The position numbers and the translations under genes were made by a program. The notes beneath the pieces are model-generated. The model ran no database searches, was not told where the DNA came from, and was given only the letters and a program-made list of their open reading frames with translations. DNA of 34,966 nt, from assembly GCA_002501065.1 (NCBI GenBank), contig DLRK01000127.1, forward strand, positions 1 through 34,966. Direction: 5' to 3'. Source of the DNA: Akkermansiaceae bacterium UBA7890. GTDB lineage: Bacteria > Verrucomicrobiota > Verrucomicrobiia > Verrucomicrobiales > Akkermansiaceae. Below are positions 24,067 to 33,028 of this stretch, one piece after another (positions within the stretch are counted from its first letter, which is position 1; every line of letters begins with the position of its first letter).

Positions 24067-24795
24067 CTACTCCGGCCGCCCCTTGGGATCAGGCTTCTCG
24101 CCCTTGATCAGCTTCACTGCCTGACGGGCAAGGCGGCGGCCGAAGAGATCATAGCCTTCCTGGGTGTAGTGGAGATCGTTCCACTTCCTGCCGTCTCGTT
24201 CCTTGTCGTTGGTATCGTCGGTGTCGGCCCATGCGCCCCGCGGATCATCGGTGGCCACCTTGACCTGCGCATCGCGGACCGCATTCCACTGTTCGTGATT
24301 GAGATGGTCACAAAGACGCCCGATCACAAAGTTCATCTCAGGAGCTGCCAGATCCTTGCGCAGGCTGGCAATCAGGGTCCTCATGCTCTCCTCGTAGGCC
24401 GCCGCGAGGCCGGTCTTGCCATCGCGTTCTCCCTGCATCCACAGGAAGGTGATGCTGTCCGGCTTGCCTTCCGCAATACTGGCCTTCGCCTGCTTGAGCA
24501 CCATATCGTAGAATTCCGCAGGATCCTTGAACTGCTGGGTGAGCTTGTTCTTCTTCGCGATCTCGTCCCAGGTCTTCACCCACTTGCGAATGGGCTGGCC
24601 TCCCCGCGCGAACTTGACGTGCTGGATGTCGGCCCCGGGCAGCAGCTTCTTCAACTCGGGAAGGACGGAAGTCTTCTCCTTGAGCCCGGCCATGTTGCTC
24701 TGCCCTGAGAGGAGGAAGAGATGGCGTTCTCCGGCCTGGGCCTGGGAGGCGAGAAGGCCGGAGACCGCGGCGGCAAGGCAGATGGGCAGCTTCAT
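24067..24795 (-). CDS. Sialate O-acetylesterase/carbohydrate esterase-like SGNH hydrolase (SASA domain), secreted
   Basis: A 242-residue exported esterase. The signal peptide ends near QAQAGE. The nucleophile block LLSGQSNMAG carries S33, and WMQGERDG (119-126) is the SASA-domain signature. The C-terminal block NDLHYTQEGYDLFG supplies H209; the residue three before it, usually Asp, is Asn here. The family removes acetyl groups from sugars, for example on sialic acids or xylan, outside the cytoplasm. The gene is divergent from the first DUF1080 protein, and both are probably parts of carbohydrate breakdown. The ATG at 24795 is directly preceded by AAGGGGG, which is very close for a normal ribosome-binding site. 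Confidence 0.88.
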   Translation of the reverse strand: MKLPICLAAAVSGLLASQAQAGERHLFLLSGQSNMAGLKEKTSVLPELKKLLPGADIQHVKFARGGQPIRKWVKTWDEIAKKNKLTQQFKDPAEFYDMVLKQAKASIAEGKPDSITFLWMQGERDGKTGLAAAYEESMRTLIASLRKDLAAPEMNFVIGRLCDHLNHEQWNAVRDAQVKVATDDPRGAWADTDDTNDKERDGRKWNDLHYTQEGYDLFGRRLARQAVKLIKGEKPDPKGRPE

Positions 24796-24863
24796 CCCCC
24801 TTGGTTAGAGGGCGGACTGCGGCTTGTCAGTGCCAATCTTCCAGTCTTGCCTGCGCCGGGCGC

Positions 24864-24892
24864 TTGCCCTGGAATCTACGGTCCCCTAGAAC
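24864..24892 (+). promoter_or_regulatory. Possible sigma70-type promoter for the DUF1080 gene
   Basis: TTGCCC at 24864-24869 and TAGAAC at 24887-24892 are separated by 17 bp, four of six matches to each consensus box, about 50 bp before the ATG at 24945. A similar arrangement (TTGCGG, 17 bp ending in CCCC, TAGGTT) lies just before the gluconolactonase gene at about 10750-10778. Matches of this quality can occur by chance. Confidence 0.3.
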
Positions 24893-24944
24893 CTCCAACG
24901 CGCCGGACGAAAGACCTGCCGCCCAATCCCGGACTCCCACCACC

Positions 24945-25814
24945 ATGCTCCCCCACCTGTTCCTCCTCACTCTTGCCCTCATCGCTGCTTCATCCCTTCC
25001 CCTTGCCGTGGCCAAGGCCCCCGACGGGAAAATCGACCTCCTGGCCGATCCTTCCTTCAAGGACTGGATCTTCCATCTCAGCGAGAAGAACTCCCTCAGC
25101 ACCAGGCGGGAGGACGTCGCAGTCATCAGGGATGGCATCCTCCAGGTTACCGGAAAAGGTTTCGGCTACTTCCGGACCCGGGAGGCCTACCGCGATTACC
25201 ATCTCGTCCTTGAATACAAGTGGGGCGAGAAGACGTGGTCGAAACGCGCCGATCGGGCCCGCGATTGTGGGCTGCTCCTTCACTGCCATGGCCCTGATGG
25301 ATCCTTTGGCGGCGCCTGGATGTCCTGCATCCAGGCCCAGATGCTGGAGGGCTCGATGGGCGACATCAACGTCCTGCAGGGAAAGACCAGGGAAGGAAAG
25401 CTGATCCTCACCAGCCTGACCTGCGAAGTGGAGAAAACCGCCCGGGGCCACCGGTGGAAACAGGGCGGCACGCCGCTCGCCTTCCCGCCTGCCGGAAAAT
25501 CAGCCGCCAGCATCCGATGGAAGGATCGCGATCCCGCCTGGAAGGACGTGAAGGGATTCCGCGGATCCCGGGATGTCGACAAGCCGGTGGGAGAATGGAA
25601 CCGCATGGAGGTGATCTGCGATGGCGCATCCTACCGCATCCTGCTCAATGGAATCGTCGTGAACGAAGGCCGGGATGCTCGCCCGGCTTCCGGTTTCATC
25701 GGCATCCAGAACGAGTGGGCAGAATGTTTCATCCGCCGCCTTGAACTCTGGCCCGTTGGCGGCTTCAAGGAAGAAACGGGCAAGCTTTCCGAGCCCCTGC
25801 CCCCCTGCAGATGA
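24945..25814 (+). CDS. DUF1080 protein (3-keto-glycoside hydrolase-like), secreted
   Basis: A 289-residue exported jelly-roll protein. The ATG at 24945 starts a clean signal peptide (MLPHLFLLTLALIAASSLPLAVA); an upstream in-frame start was rejected. DUF1080 features are SFKDWIFHL, the strand YHLVLEYKWGE, the block GLLLHCHGPDG, QAQMLEGSMGDI, the late strand VGEWNRMEVIC and the closing RRLELWPV. DUF1080 proteins have a concanavalin-like fold, and some members are reported as hydrolases or lyases of 3-keto-glycosides made by Gfo/Idh/MocA oxidoreductases. It probably acts in the periplasm. A second DUF1080 gene at 30050 and two Tat-exported Gfo/Idh/MocA genes in the window support that context, although they are not one operon. 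Confidence 0.88.
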   Translation: MLPHLFLLTLALIAASSLPLAVAKAPDGKIDLLADPSFKDWIFHLSEKNSLSTRREDVAVIRDGILQVTGKGFGYFRTREAYRDYHLVLEYKWGEKTWSKRADRARDCGLLLHCHGPDGSFGGAWMSCIQAQMLEGSMGDINVLQGKTREGKLILTSLTCEVEKTARGHRWKQGGTPLAFPPAGKSAASIRWKDRDPAWKDVKGFRGSRDVDKPVGEWNRMEVICDGASYRILLNGIVVNEGRDARPASGFIGIQNEWAECFIRRLELWPVGGFKEETGKLSEPLPPCR

Positions 25815-25932
25815 TCCCCGGAAGACAAGCGTCTCGCCGCCTGCCGCCGGAGATCCTTCCCCATATTTTCCCGGAACGGATACCACGCGGGCTTGTAGCG
25901 CTCCGAAGTTCCGCCCCATTCCATCCCGGCAG

Positions 25933-26961
25933 ATGACTCCCCGGAAGATCATCGAGATCGTCAACTGCCACGCAGAGGGCGAGGTGGGAGATGTTATCGT
26001 GGCCGGCGTCGAACCGCCTCCGGGCGGGACGTTATGGGAACAGCGCACCTTTCTCGAGGAAGACGGATCGCTCCGGAACTTCGTCCTCAACGAACCGCGG
26101 GGCGGGGTCTTCCGCCACGTCAATCTCCTCGTGCCGGCCGTGGACCCCGGAGCTGACATGGGATTCCTCATCATGGAGCCCGCCGACACCCCTCCCATGT
26201 CGGGTTCAAATTCCATCTGCGTCGCCACCGTTCTCCTGGAGCAGGGGATCCTGCCCATGACCGAACCGGAGACCCGGCTTGTCCTCGAGGCCCCGGGCGG
26301 CCTGATCGAAGTGCGGGCCCAATGCCGGAACGGAAGGGCTGAACGCATCACCATCACCAATGTGCCCTCCTTCGCCGCCCGGCTGGAGGTGCCCCTGGAA
26401 GTCGAAGGGCTGTCCACCCTCCGAGTCGATACCGCCTACGGCGGAGACAGTTTCGTGATCGTGGACGCCCAGGCCCTCGGGCTCGAACTCGTAGCCAGTG
26501 AGGCCAGGGAACTCACCGGGCTGGGAATGAGAATCGTGGCCGCGGCCAACGAACAACTCGGATTCGTCCACCCCGCAAACCCGGGGTGGAAGCACCTCTC
26601 CTTCTGTCAGTTCGCCGGCCCCCTCAGGCGCGAGGGCAATACCCTCACCGGGGCGAATGCGGTCGCCATTCGCCCCGGCAAGATTGACCGTTGCCCCACC
26701 GGGACAGGCTGCTCGGCACGCATGGCGGTCCTCCACCAGAAGGGCATCATGCGCACTGACGACACCTACCGCGCACGCTCCCTGATCGGATCCGAGTTTC
26801 TCTGCGGCATCGACGCCGTCACCACCATAGGAAACGTTCCCGCCATTCATCCAAGAATCTCAGGCCGGGCCTGGATCACCGGCACGACCCGGCACGAGCT
26901 GCGCCAGGACGATCCCTGGCCCGGGGGCTACCGTCTTTCCGACACCTGGCCGGGCGCTTGA
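25933..26961 (+). CDS. Proline racemase superfamily enzyme (hydroxyproline epimerase/dehydratase-like) with a Ser/Thr catalytic pair
   Basis: A 342-residue cytosolic enzyme of the proline racemase family (proline racemase, 4-hydroxyproline 2-epimerase, trans-3-hydroxy-L-proline dehydratase). CHAEGEVGDVIVAGV at the N-terminus, NVPSF, AYGGDSFVIVDA and the second catalytic block DRCPTGTGCSAR are diagnostic. In the first block the usual catalytic Cys (MCGH) is Ser90 (MSGSNS); in the second the usual Cys (SPCGTG) is Thr256. Thr at the second site is found in trans-3-hydroxy-L-proline dehydratases, so dehydration is possible, but the Ser/Thr combination makes activity uncertain. The ATG at 25933 gives the family's normal N-terminus; a longer in-frame start overlaps the DUF1080 gene. 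No other hydroxyproline genes are adjacent, though the D-amino-acid operon is nearby. Confidence 0.88.
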   Translation: MTPRKIIEIVNCHAEGEVGDVIVAGVEPPPGGTLWEQRTFLEEDGSLRNFVLNEPRGGVFRHVNLLVPAVDPGADMGFLIMEPADTPPMSGSNSICVATVLLEQGILPMTEPETRLVLEAPGGLIEVRAQCRNGRAERITITNVPSFAARLEVPLEVEGLSTLRVDTAYGGDSFVIVDAQALGLELVASEARELTGLGMRIVAAANEQLGFVHPANPGWKHLSFCQFAGPLRREGNTLTGANAVAIRPGKIDRCPTGTGCSARMAVLHQKGIMRTDDTYRARSLIGSEFLCGIDAVTTIGNVPAIHPRISGRAWITGTTRHELRQDDPWPGGYRLSDTWPGA

Positions 26962-27074
26962 GAGGGACTCCCCTTGGGAACACCTCGCGTTCAGGCCCTG
27001 GTCCCTCCCGCCCGGGCGAATCCGGGGCCGCAGAGCAGGTGGGGGAGATTCCTTCCAGTTTCCCCTTGAACTCG

Positions 27075-27090
27075 AGGCGTGGCAACGCCT
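27075..27090 (+). repeat. Short inverted repeat upstream of the first Gfo/Idh/MocA gene
   Basis: AGGCGT at 27075-27080 and ACGCCT at 27085-27090 form a perfect 6-bp stem with a GGCA loop, 24 bp before the ATG at 27114. It could be an RNA hairpin in the leader or an operator; there is no T-run, so it is not a standard terminator. Chance occurrence in GC-rich DNA is possible. Confidence 0.3.
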
Positions 27091-27113
27091 GACTGCAGCA
27101 AACGAACAAGATC

Positions 27114-28460
<1,347 letters not shown>

Positions 28461-28641
28461 CAGAGTCGCCGGCGAACTCCGGTTACCGGGCAGCAACGAG
28501 GAGAATTCTCTCCATCAAGCTCCGGATGAGGGTGGCCTCCCCGCTCCTTTCCGGCCCGTTCCCATTGAAGAAAGCATGACCAGGGTTAATTCCGGTGAAT
28601 AGCCCGGAACCCCTTCCAGTCAAATTCCCAACCTCACCCCG

Positions 28642-28657
28642 TTGCGGGCGGCTTTTT
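28642..28657 (+). terminator. Weak possible terminator after the Gfo/Idh/MocA gene
   Basis: Within the 249-bp gap after the oxidoreductase, CCCGTTGCGGG (from about 28638) forms a 4-bp stem with a 3-base loop, followed by CGGC and TTTTTT at 28653-28658. The T-run is good but the stem is short, so this is a tentative call. Confidence 0.3.
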
Positions 28658-28672
28658 TCCCTCCTTCAGCGA

Positions 28673-28700
28673 TTGAACATTCCATCTAACTCCCTATTAT
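28673..28700 (+). promoter_or_regulatory. Sigma70-like promoter placed directly before the OmpA-lipoprotein ATG
   Basis: TTGAAC at 28673-28678 and TATTAT at 28695-28700 are separated by 16 bp; the -10 box matches TATAAT at five of six positions. The ATG of the OmpA-family gene is at 28710, so transcription would begin about at the start codon and the mRNA would be nearly leaderless. No Shine-Dalgarno sequence precedes that ATG, which fits. Confidence 0.5.
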
Positions 28701-28709
28701 TCCAGCACC

Positions 28710-29396
28710 ATGAAATCATTTCCGTCCTCGCACCCACAAATTCTTGCGGTGGCTCTCACCGCTGCACTCAGCCTCTCCAGCTGTGTGACTGAGAATCCCT
28801 ACACCGGGGAACAACAGGTCTCCAACACTGCTGCAGGTGCAGGACTGGGGGCCGCGGGAGGCGCCCTGCTGGGAGCCGTGATTGGGAACAACGTGGGGGA
28901 CGGCGATGCCGGGCGCGGCGCTCTGATCGGGGCCGCCCTGGGCGGCATCGCTGGAGGCAGCATCGGCAACTACATGGACCAGCAGGAATCGATGTTACGC
29001 CAGGAGCTGCGAGCCAGCGGCGTGAGTGTCACGAGACGAGGAAACAACATCATCCTGAACATGCCCCACGATATCACTTTCAATACCGGGAGCTCCCGCA
29101 TCAAGTCGAGCTTCTCCCGCACCCTGAGATCGGTGGGGATCGTCCTCCGCAAGTTCAATCGGACCACCGTGCTGGTGAACGGCCATACCGACTCCGATGG
29201 CAGCACGTCCTACAACATGGGACTCTCGCGTGACCGCGCCCGTTCGGTTTCAAGTGCCCTGGCCAGCCAGGGAGTGCACTCCTCCCGCCTGGTTGCCCGT
29301 GGCTTCGGTGAATCGCAGCCCATTGCCTCGAACAACACTGCGACCGGAAAAGCCAGGAACCGCCGGGTCGAGATTCATATCGCACCGCGCAATTGA
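28710..29396 (+). CDS. OmpA-family lipoprotein with glycine-zipper domain (YiaD-like)
   Basis: A 228-residue outer-membrane-associated lipoprotein. The signal ends in the lipobox LSSC (Cys25). Residues about 42-88 are a glycine zipper (AGAGLGAAGGALLGAVIG, then GALIGAALGGIAGGSIG), two amphipathic hairpin helices that can insert in or line the membrane. Residues about 115-226 form an OmpA C-terminal domain: NGHTDSDGS with D161 and LSRDRARSV with R176 are the residues that grip diaminopimelate of peptidoglycan. The protein should tether the outer membrane to the wall, consistent with the L,D-transpeptidase elsewhere in the window. It has its own promoter and a strong terminator, so it is probably a single-gene unit. 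The start is fixed by the signal peptide. Confidence 0.93.
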   Translation: MKSFPSSHPQILAVALTAALSLSSCVTENPYTGEQQVSNTAAGAGLGAAGGALLGAVIGNNVGDGDAGRGALIGAALGGIAGGSIGNYMDQQESMLRQELRASGVSVTRRGNNIILNMPHDITFNTGSSRIKSSFSRTLRSVGIVLRKFNRTTVLVNGHTDSDGSTSYNMGLSRDRARSVSSALASQGVHSSRLVARGFGESQPIASNNTATGKARNRRVEIHIAPRN

Positions 29397-29421
29397 GGGA
29401 AATTCTCCGGAACCTTGCCCA

Positions 29422-29449
29422 GGGGAACAGCTTGTGCTGTTCCCCTTTT
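29422..29449 (+). terminator. Rho-independent terminator after the OmpA-lipoprotein gene
   Basis: A perfect 10-bp stem (GGGGAACAGC at 29422-29431, GCTGTTCCCC at 29436-29445) with a TTGT loop is followed by TTTT at 29446-29449, 25 bp after the stop codon. A second GC-rich inverted repeat (CCGGGG...CCCCGG, about 29455-29477) follows and may protect the end of the convergent DUF3127 gene. Confidence 0.88.
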
Positions 29450-29505
29450 CTGTTCCGGGGAATCCCGACCCCCGGATAGCCGTCAGGCTCCCGCCACCCC
29501 CATCA

Positions 29506-29892
29506 TCAAAAGGGGATGTCATCTTCCTCCGGCTCCGGACCACCATCGGGCTGGTCCGCGATTCCGGGAGGAGCGTCTTCGTCCCCGTAACCCGGATCAG
29601 GACTTCCTGCCGCTCCTCCTCCGGATCGCTCCAGCTTCCAGGCATTGAGATTGACGTAAAAGCGCTCCTTGTACTCGTTACCGCGGATGTCGAAGGTCAC
29701 CTTGACGGGATCGTCCACCTGCATGCCATCGGTGAGTGCCGTCTTGTCCTTGACGCACTCGAACTTGATCATCTGCGGATAGTTTCCGTCCTCCACCTCC
29801 ACCACGAACTCGCGCTTGGTAAAGCCACTGTTGAAGGTCTGAATGTCGTAAATAACCTTCAGCTTGCCCTCGATCTCGAATGATTTTCCCAT
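29506..29892 (-). CDS. DUF3127 OB-fold-like protein with SSB-type C-terminal tail
   Basis: A 128-residue cytosolic protein. Residues 1-92 match the DUF3127 pattern: short strands FEIEGKLKVI, KREFVVEVED, FECVKDKTALTDGMQVDDPVKVTFDIRGNEY and the closing FYVNLNAWKLE, consistent with an OB-type barrel. A disordered Gly/Pro/Asp linker (93-120) follows, and the protein ends EEDDIPF. That ending is almost the same as the acidic tip of bacterial SSB (DDDIPF), which recruits DNA-repair and replication proteins. The family is poorly characterised; the architecture suggests a single-stranded nucleic-acid binder that shares SSB partners. It stands alone between convergent OmpA and divergent DUF1080 genes. 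The ATG at 29892 lacks a clear ribosome-binding site but is the only start that fits the domain. Confidence 0.85.
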   Translation of the reverse strand: MGKSFEIEGKLKVIYDIQTFNSGFTKREFVVEVEDGNYPQMIKFECVKDKTALTDGMQVDDPVKVTFDIRGNEYKERFYVNLNAWKLERSGGGAAGSPDPGYGDEDAPPGIADQPDGGPEPEEDDIPF

Positions 29893-30049
29893 CTTTAAAC
29901 TGCTTTGCTGCTCAGACGAAGCCTCGGGCCTCGGTGCCGACGTTTCAAGTTCAAGGTTTCAGGCTGTGAGCCACTGGAACGGGCATCCACCAAACATCTC
30001 TCGGTTCCCGGCTTGCCCGGAAGGACAATTTGTTCACGCTGGGCACGCC

Positions 30050-30994
30050 ATGAAGTTCGGCTGCATGTTTTTCATCCTCGTCGCCTCCACTGCCATCCTC
30101 CTCTCATCCATGGCCCTGGGGGCCAAACCCGGGGGCCCGATCTGGACTGATCCCGCCAGGGCCGCCAGGGAAGATCCGGACTTTTCGATCCAGGGAGAGT
30201 ATGCCGGCAAAGGGATCGGCGTGCAGATCGCGGCCCTGGGCGACGGGAATTTTTATGTGAGCAGGTTCAAGGGCGGTCTCCCGGGAGCAGGATGGGACAA
30301 GTCCGCCCCGACGGTGGAGCTTGCCGAGAAGGCGGGGGCAGAGGTTGCCATCGGAAGCTGCCAGAAGATCCATCGACAAAGCCCCACCCTCGGGAAGAGT
30401 CCGCCGAAAGGGGCCGACGTGCTCGTGGGCGAGACCATCGATCCCAAGCTGCTCAAGGGAAAGGCTGGGAAGGGAGTCCTGTCCCCGCCTGCCCAGAGCG
30501 TGAAGGATTACGGCGACTTCACCATGCACCTCGAATTCCGCCTTCCCTACAAACCGAAATCCCCGCTGAGCAGCCAGGATCGCGGTAACAGCGGGGTCTA
30601 CCTGCAGAATCGCTACGAGGTCCAGGTCCTGGACAGCTTCGGACTGGTCTACGATCGCGCCCACGTCAAGGTGAAGATCCGCTCCGATCCCAGGCAATGG
30701 TGCGGCTGCTTTTACCGCTTCAAGACCGCCGATCTCCCGATGTGCCTCCCTCCTCTTGCCTGGCAGACCTATGATATCGATTTCACCGCTCCGCGCTTTG
30801 ATGGAGAAGGGAAAAAAACCGCCGATGCCACCATAACAGTGCTGCATAATGGGGTGAAGATTCACAACGCGGTCAACCTTCCCAAGGGCACGGGTATCGG
30901 CGGCACCCGCCCGGAGGTTCCCAGGGGGCCGATCATTTTCCAGGGACACGGAAATCCCGTGGGGTTCCGGAACGTCTGGATCCTCGAGAGGTAA
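30050..30994 (+). CDS. DUF1080 protein (3-keto-glycoside hydrolase-like), secreted, second copy
   Basis: A 314-residue exported protein. The ATG at 30050 starts a signal peptide (MKFGCMFFILVASTAILLSSMALG). After about 110 residues containing the motif DFSIQGEYAGKG..GVQIAALGDG..FYVSRFKGGLPG, which many PVC DUF1080 proteins share, the jelly-roll domain follows: FTMHLEFRLPYKP, QDRGNSGVYLQNRYEVQVLDSFG, AWQTYDIDFTAPRFD and the last strand GFRNVWILER. It is longer than the first copy and its core is clearly different, so the two are not recent duplicates. The likely role is cleavage of keto-glycosides or glycoside binding in the periplasm. The next gene, a Tat-exported Gfo/Idh/MocA oxidoreductase, lies convergently 433 bp away. 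The longer in-frame start upstream is not protein-like. Confidence 0.88.
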   Translation: MKFGCMFFILVASTAILLSSMALGAKPGGPIWTDPARAAREDPDFSIQGEYAGKGIGVQIAALGDGNFYVSRFKGGLPGAGWDKSAPTVELAEKAGAEVAIGSCQKIHRQSPTLGKSPPKGADVLVGETIDPKLLKGKAGKGVLSPPAQSVKDYGDFTMHLEFRLPYKPKSPLSSQDRGNSGVYLQNRYEVQVLDSFGLVYDRAHVKVKIRSDPRQWCGCFYRFKTADLPMCLPPLAWQTYDIDFTAPRFDGEGKKTADATITVLHNGVKIHNAVNLPKGTGIGGTRPEVPRGPIIFQGHGNPVGFRNVWILER

Positions 30995-31427
30995 GCTTCC
31001 CGGGGTGCCGCCCCGGAACAGCGGAGCTCTCTCGCTGCTGTCGTTCCCCCTGGCTACCTCACTACAACACCACGGTCCCCCGGGAGAGAGAATCCCCATT
31101 CACAACCCACGCCACCACGCCGGATCCGCTCAGGAAGGCTTTCCAGGGTCGCTCCCTCCTGTCCGATCCCGGGGAGGAAACAGAAGCCGGGCCACCCATG
31201 CCGCCACGACGCTGGGACCTGGTTCCGGCAGAAAGACAAATTGACCGAGCCGCTCTCGCATGAAGAGGAGGGGGTAAAGGGGGGTGGGGGGAAAGCGCCG
31301 TGAAGAGAAGCGGGGGAACGGCGCCGACAACGGAAACACCTTACCAAGGTCTGTTAGGCCCGACAAGCGCATTCCTTCCCCCCGCCAGCAGCACGCCGCG
31401 ACAGTGCCCCTCTTCCCCCGTAGCCGA
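30995..31427. other. 433-bp gap between convergent genes, with hairpin and G-rich tract
   Basis: No credible gene, tRNA or known small RNA was recognised. A 6-bp GC hairpin (CCGGGG...CCCCGG, 30999-31016) lies just after the DUF1080 stop but has no T-run. At 31270-31316 the plus strand has four runs of five or six G. ACCTT-ACC-AAGGT forms a small hairpin near 31342. The length is larger than needed for two converging terminators. Confidence 0.5.
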
Positions 31428-32774
31428 TCAGAATCCCGCCACGCTCCAGCCTTTGCGGTACTTGCGGCTGAGGAGGTTGTTGGCGGCGCTGTTGTTGGTG
31501 ATCGCCATCTTTTCCGCATCCCACTTGAGCAGGGTATCGGGAGTGCGGATTGCCACTGTTCCCAGCAGGATGGCCTCGGTCATCGGCCCGGTCTGCTCGA
31601 AGTAGGATTCGTTCCTGGCCGTCCCGTGAATGGCATCGCAGAAGTGATGATAATGATCACGGGGCTCCAGCTTGGGGGCCTGCACGGACTTGAACTTCTC
31701 CGGGGGGAGCAAGGTTGGCATCTGGCCGTTGGGCAGGATGATGGCTCCCTCGGTGCCGATCAGCATGGCAGACTCGGGCGGATACGGCTTGGTAGGAACC
31801 AGGGCCTGCACGTCATCGGGCGGATAGAAGAGCCCGTCAAACCACTCCACCGTAATCTCATCCTTCTCTGTCATCCTGGTTCCGGGAAAAACCCAGGTAA
31901 TGTGATCGCTTTGCGGCCAGGTGTCTCCACGACGAATCTTGGACTGCTTCCATGACTCCTGCACCCGGGCGCTCACTGTCCTGGGTGCGGTGAGCCCCAG
32001 GGCCTTCCAGGTTGCGTCAAAGACATGACATCCGATGTCCCCTGACCAGCCCGTCCCGAAGTCCAGCCACGAGCGCCACTTGGAGGGATGGTAGATGCTG
32101 GGTGCATAGGGGCGAACCGGAGCCGTTCCGGTCCAGAGACCCCAGTTGAGATGATCGGGTGCCTTCTCCGGCTTCTCGGGGCGGGGACCGACGAAGCGAT
32201 AGCTCTTGATCGCACCCGGACGATTCGAACAGAGCACCACTCTCCTGATCTTCCCGATCACTCCGCTCTTGACCCAGTGCACGAAGGTGCGGTCGCCATT
32301 CCCGGCGGCCGCCTGCGTTCCGAGTTGCGTCTTCACGCCCGCCTTGCGGGTGGCCTCGGTCAGCAGGCGCACCTCCGCCACATCATGACAGAGCGGCTTC
32401 TGGCAGTAGACATGCTTGCCGAGGTGAACTGCGCTACTGGCGATCGGAAAATGCATGTGATCGGGAACGGTCACATTCACGGAGTCGATCCTGTCGCCCT
32501 CCTTGGCCATCAGTTCACGCCAGTCGGAATAGGTCCGCGCATCGGGCACTTCCCTCGATGCCTTGGCCAACCGGTTACTGTCCACATCGCAGATCGCGAC
32601 CACCTCGGTCTTCCCGTGCGACTTGAACTTGTTGAAATCGTTCCAGCCCATACCCCCCACCCCGATGCAGGCATGCTGCCCCCTGCCGTTAAGATTGGCG
32701 GCACGGGTGGCGGCCGGCGCAGCGAGAGCGGCTCCAGCGGTTGTCTTGAGAAATCTGCGACGGGTCGTGTTCAT
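31428..32774 (-). CDS. Gfo/Idh/MocA family oxidoreductase, Tat-exported, second copy
   Basis: A 448-residue NAD(P)-dependent oxidoreductase. It starts with a twin-arginine signal (MNTTRRRFLKT, then an Ala-rich stretch to about residue 27), so it is exported folded by the Tat system. The dinucleotide-binding strand is ACIGVGGMGWNDF, the active-site block VYCQKPLCHDVAE (Gln replaces the usual Glu before Lys-Pro), and the C-terminal domain has LDFGTGWSGDIGCHVFD and LLSRKYRKGW. The ATG at 32774 was chosen because it places the Tat motif at the N-terminus; an in-frame ATG 13 codons upstream would put extra sequence before it. The likely role is oxidation of a sugar or glycoside, or the reverse, in the periplasm. 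It is divergent from a Tat-exported TIM-barrel protein across 254 bp, a pairing common in PVC sugar loci. Confidence 0.93.
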   Translation of the reverse strand: MNTTRRRFLKTTAGAALAAPAATRAANLNGRGQHACIGVGGMGWNDFNKFKSHGKTEVVAICDVDSNRLAKASREVPDARTYSDWRELMAKEGDRIDSVNVTVPDHMHFPIASSAVHLGKHVYCQKPLCHDVAEVRLLTEATRKAGVKTQLGTQAAAGNGDRTFVHWVKSGVIGKIRRVVLCSNRPGAIKSYRFVGPRPEKPEKAPDHLNWGLWTGTAPVRPYAPSIYHPSKWRSWLDFGTGWSGDIGCHVFDATWKALGLTAPRTVSARVQESWKQSKIRRGDTWPQSDHITWVFPGTRMTEKDEITVEWFDGLFYPPDDVQALVPTKPYPPESAMLIGTEGAIILPNGQMPTLLPPEKFKSVQAPKLEPRDHYHHFCDAIHGTARNESYFEQTGPMTEAILLGTVAIRTPDTLLKWDAEKMAITNNSAANNLLSRKYRKGWSVAGF

Positions 32775-33028
32775 CTCACCAATCGATGTACGAAAAGAGA
32801 CCTCTTCTGGCAAGGTGAGATCGGGCCGCCCAGCCCTCCTCCCCCCATCGGCCTAATCACTTCGGGTCTATTGAAGAATTCATCACTCTCAAAAGTGGCT
32901 GCCATTGCCGGATGAGAGCCCCTTTCGCACGGACCCTCAGGAAGAGTGCTTGCGGCTTGTTGTCGGACCCTCTGGCGTTATGGTCCGGTCTGGCTTCGGC
33001 CGTTCTTCCATCTTACCCGTAACATCCC

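Noticed and set aside
30999..31016. GC hairpin after the second DUF1080 gene as a terminator
   Set aside because: There is no T-run after the 6-bp stem; it may still slow transcription but is not a standard intrinsic terminator.
31170..31420. Possible small structured RNA (RNase P or SRP-like words) in the convergent gap
   Set aside because: Only short fragments resemble conserved words, and the diagnostic helices or tetraloop sequences could not be assembled on either strand.
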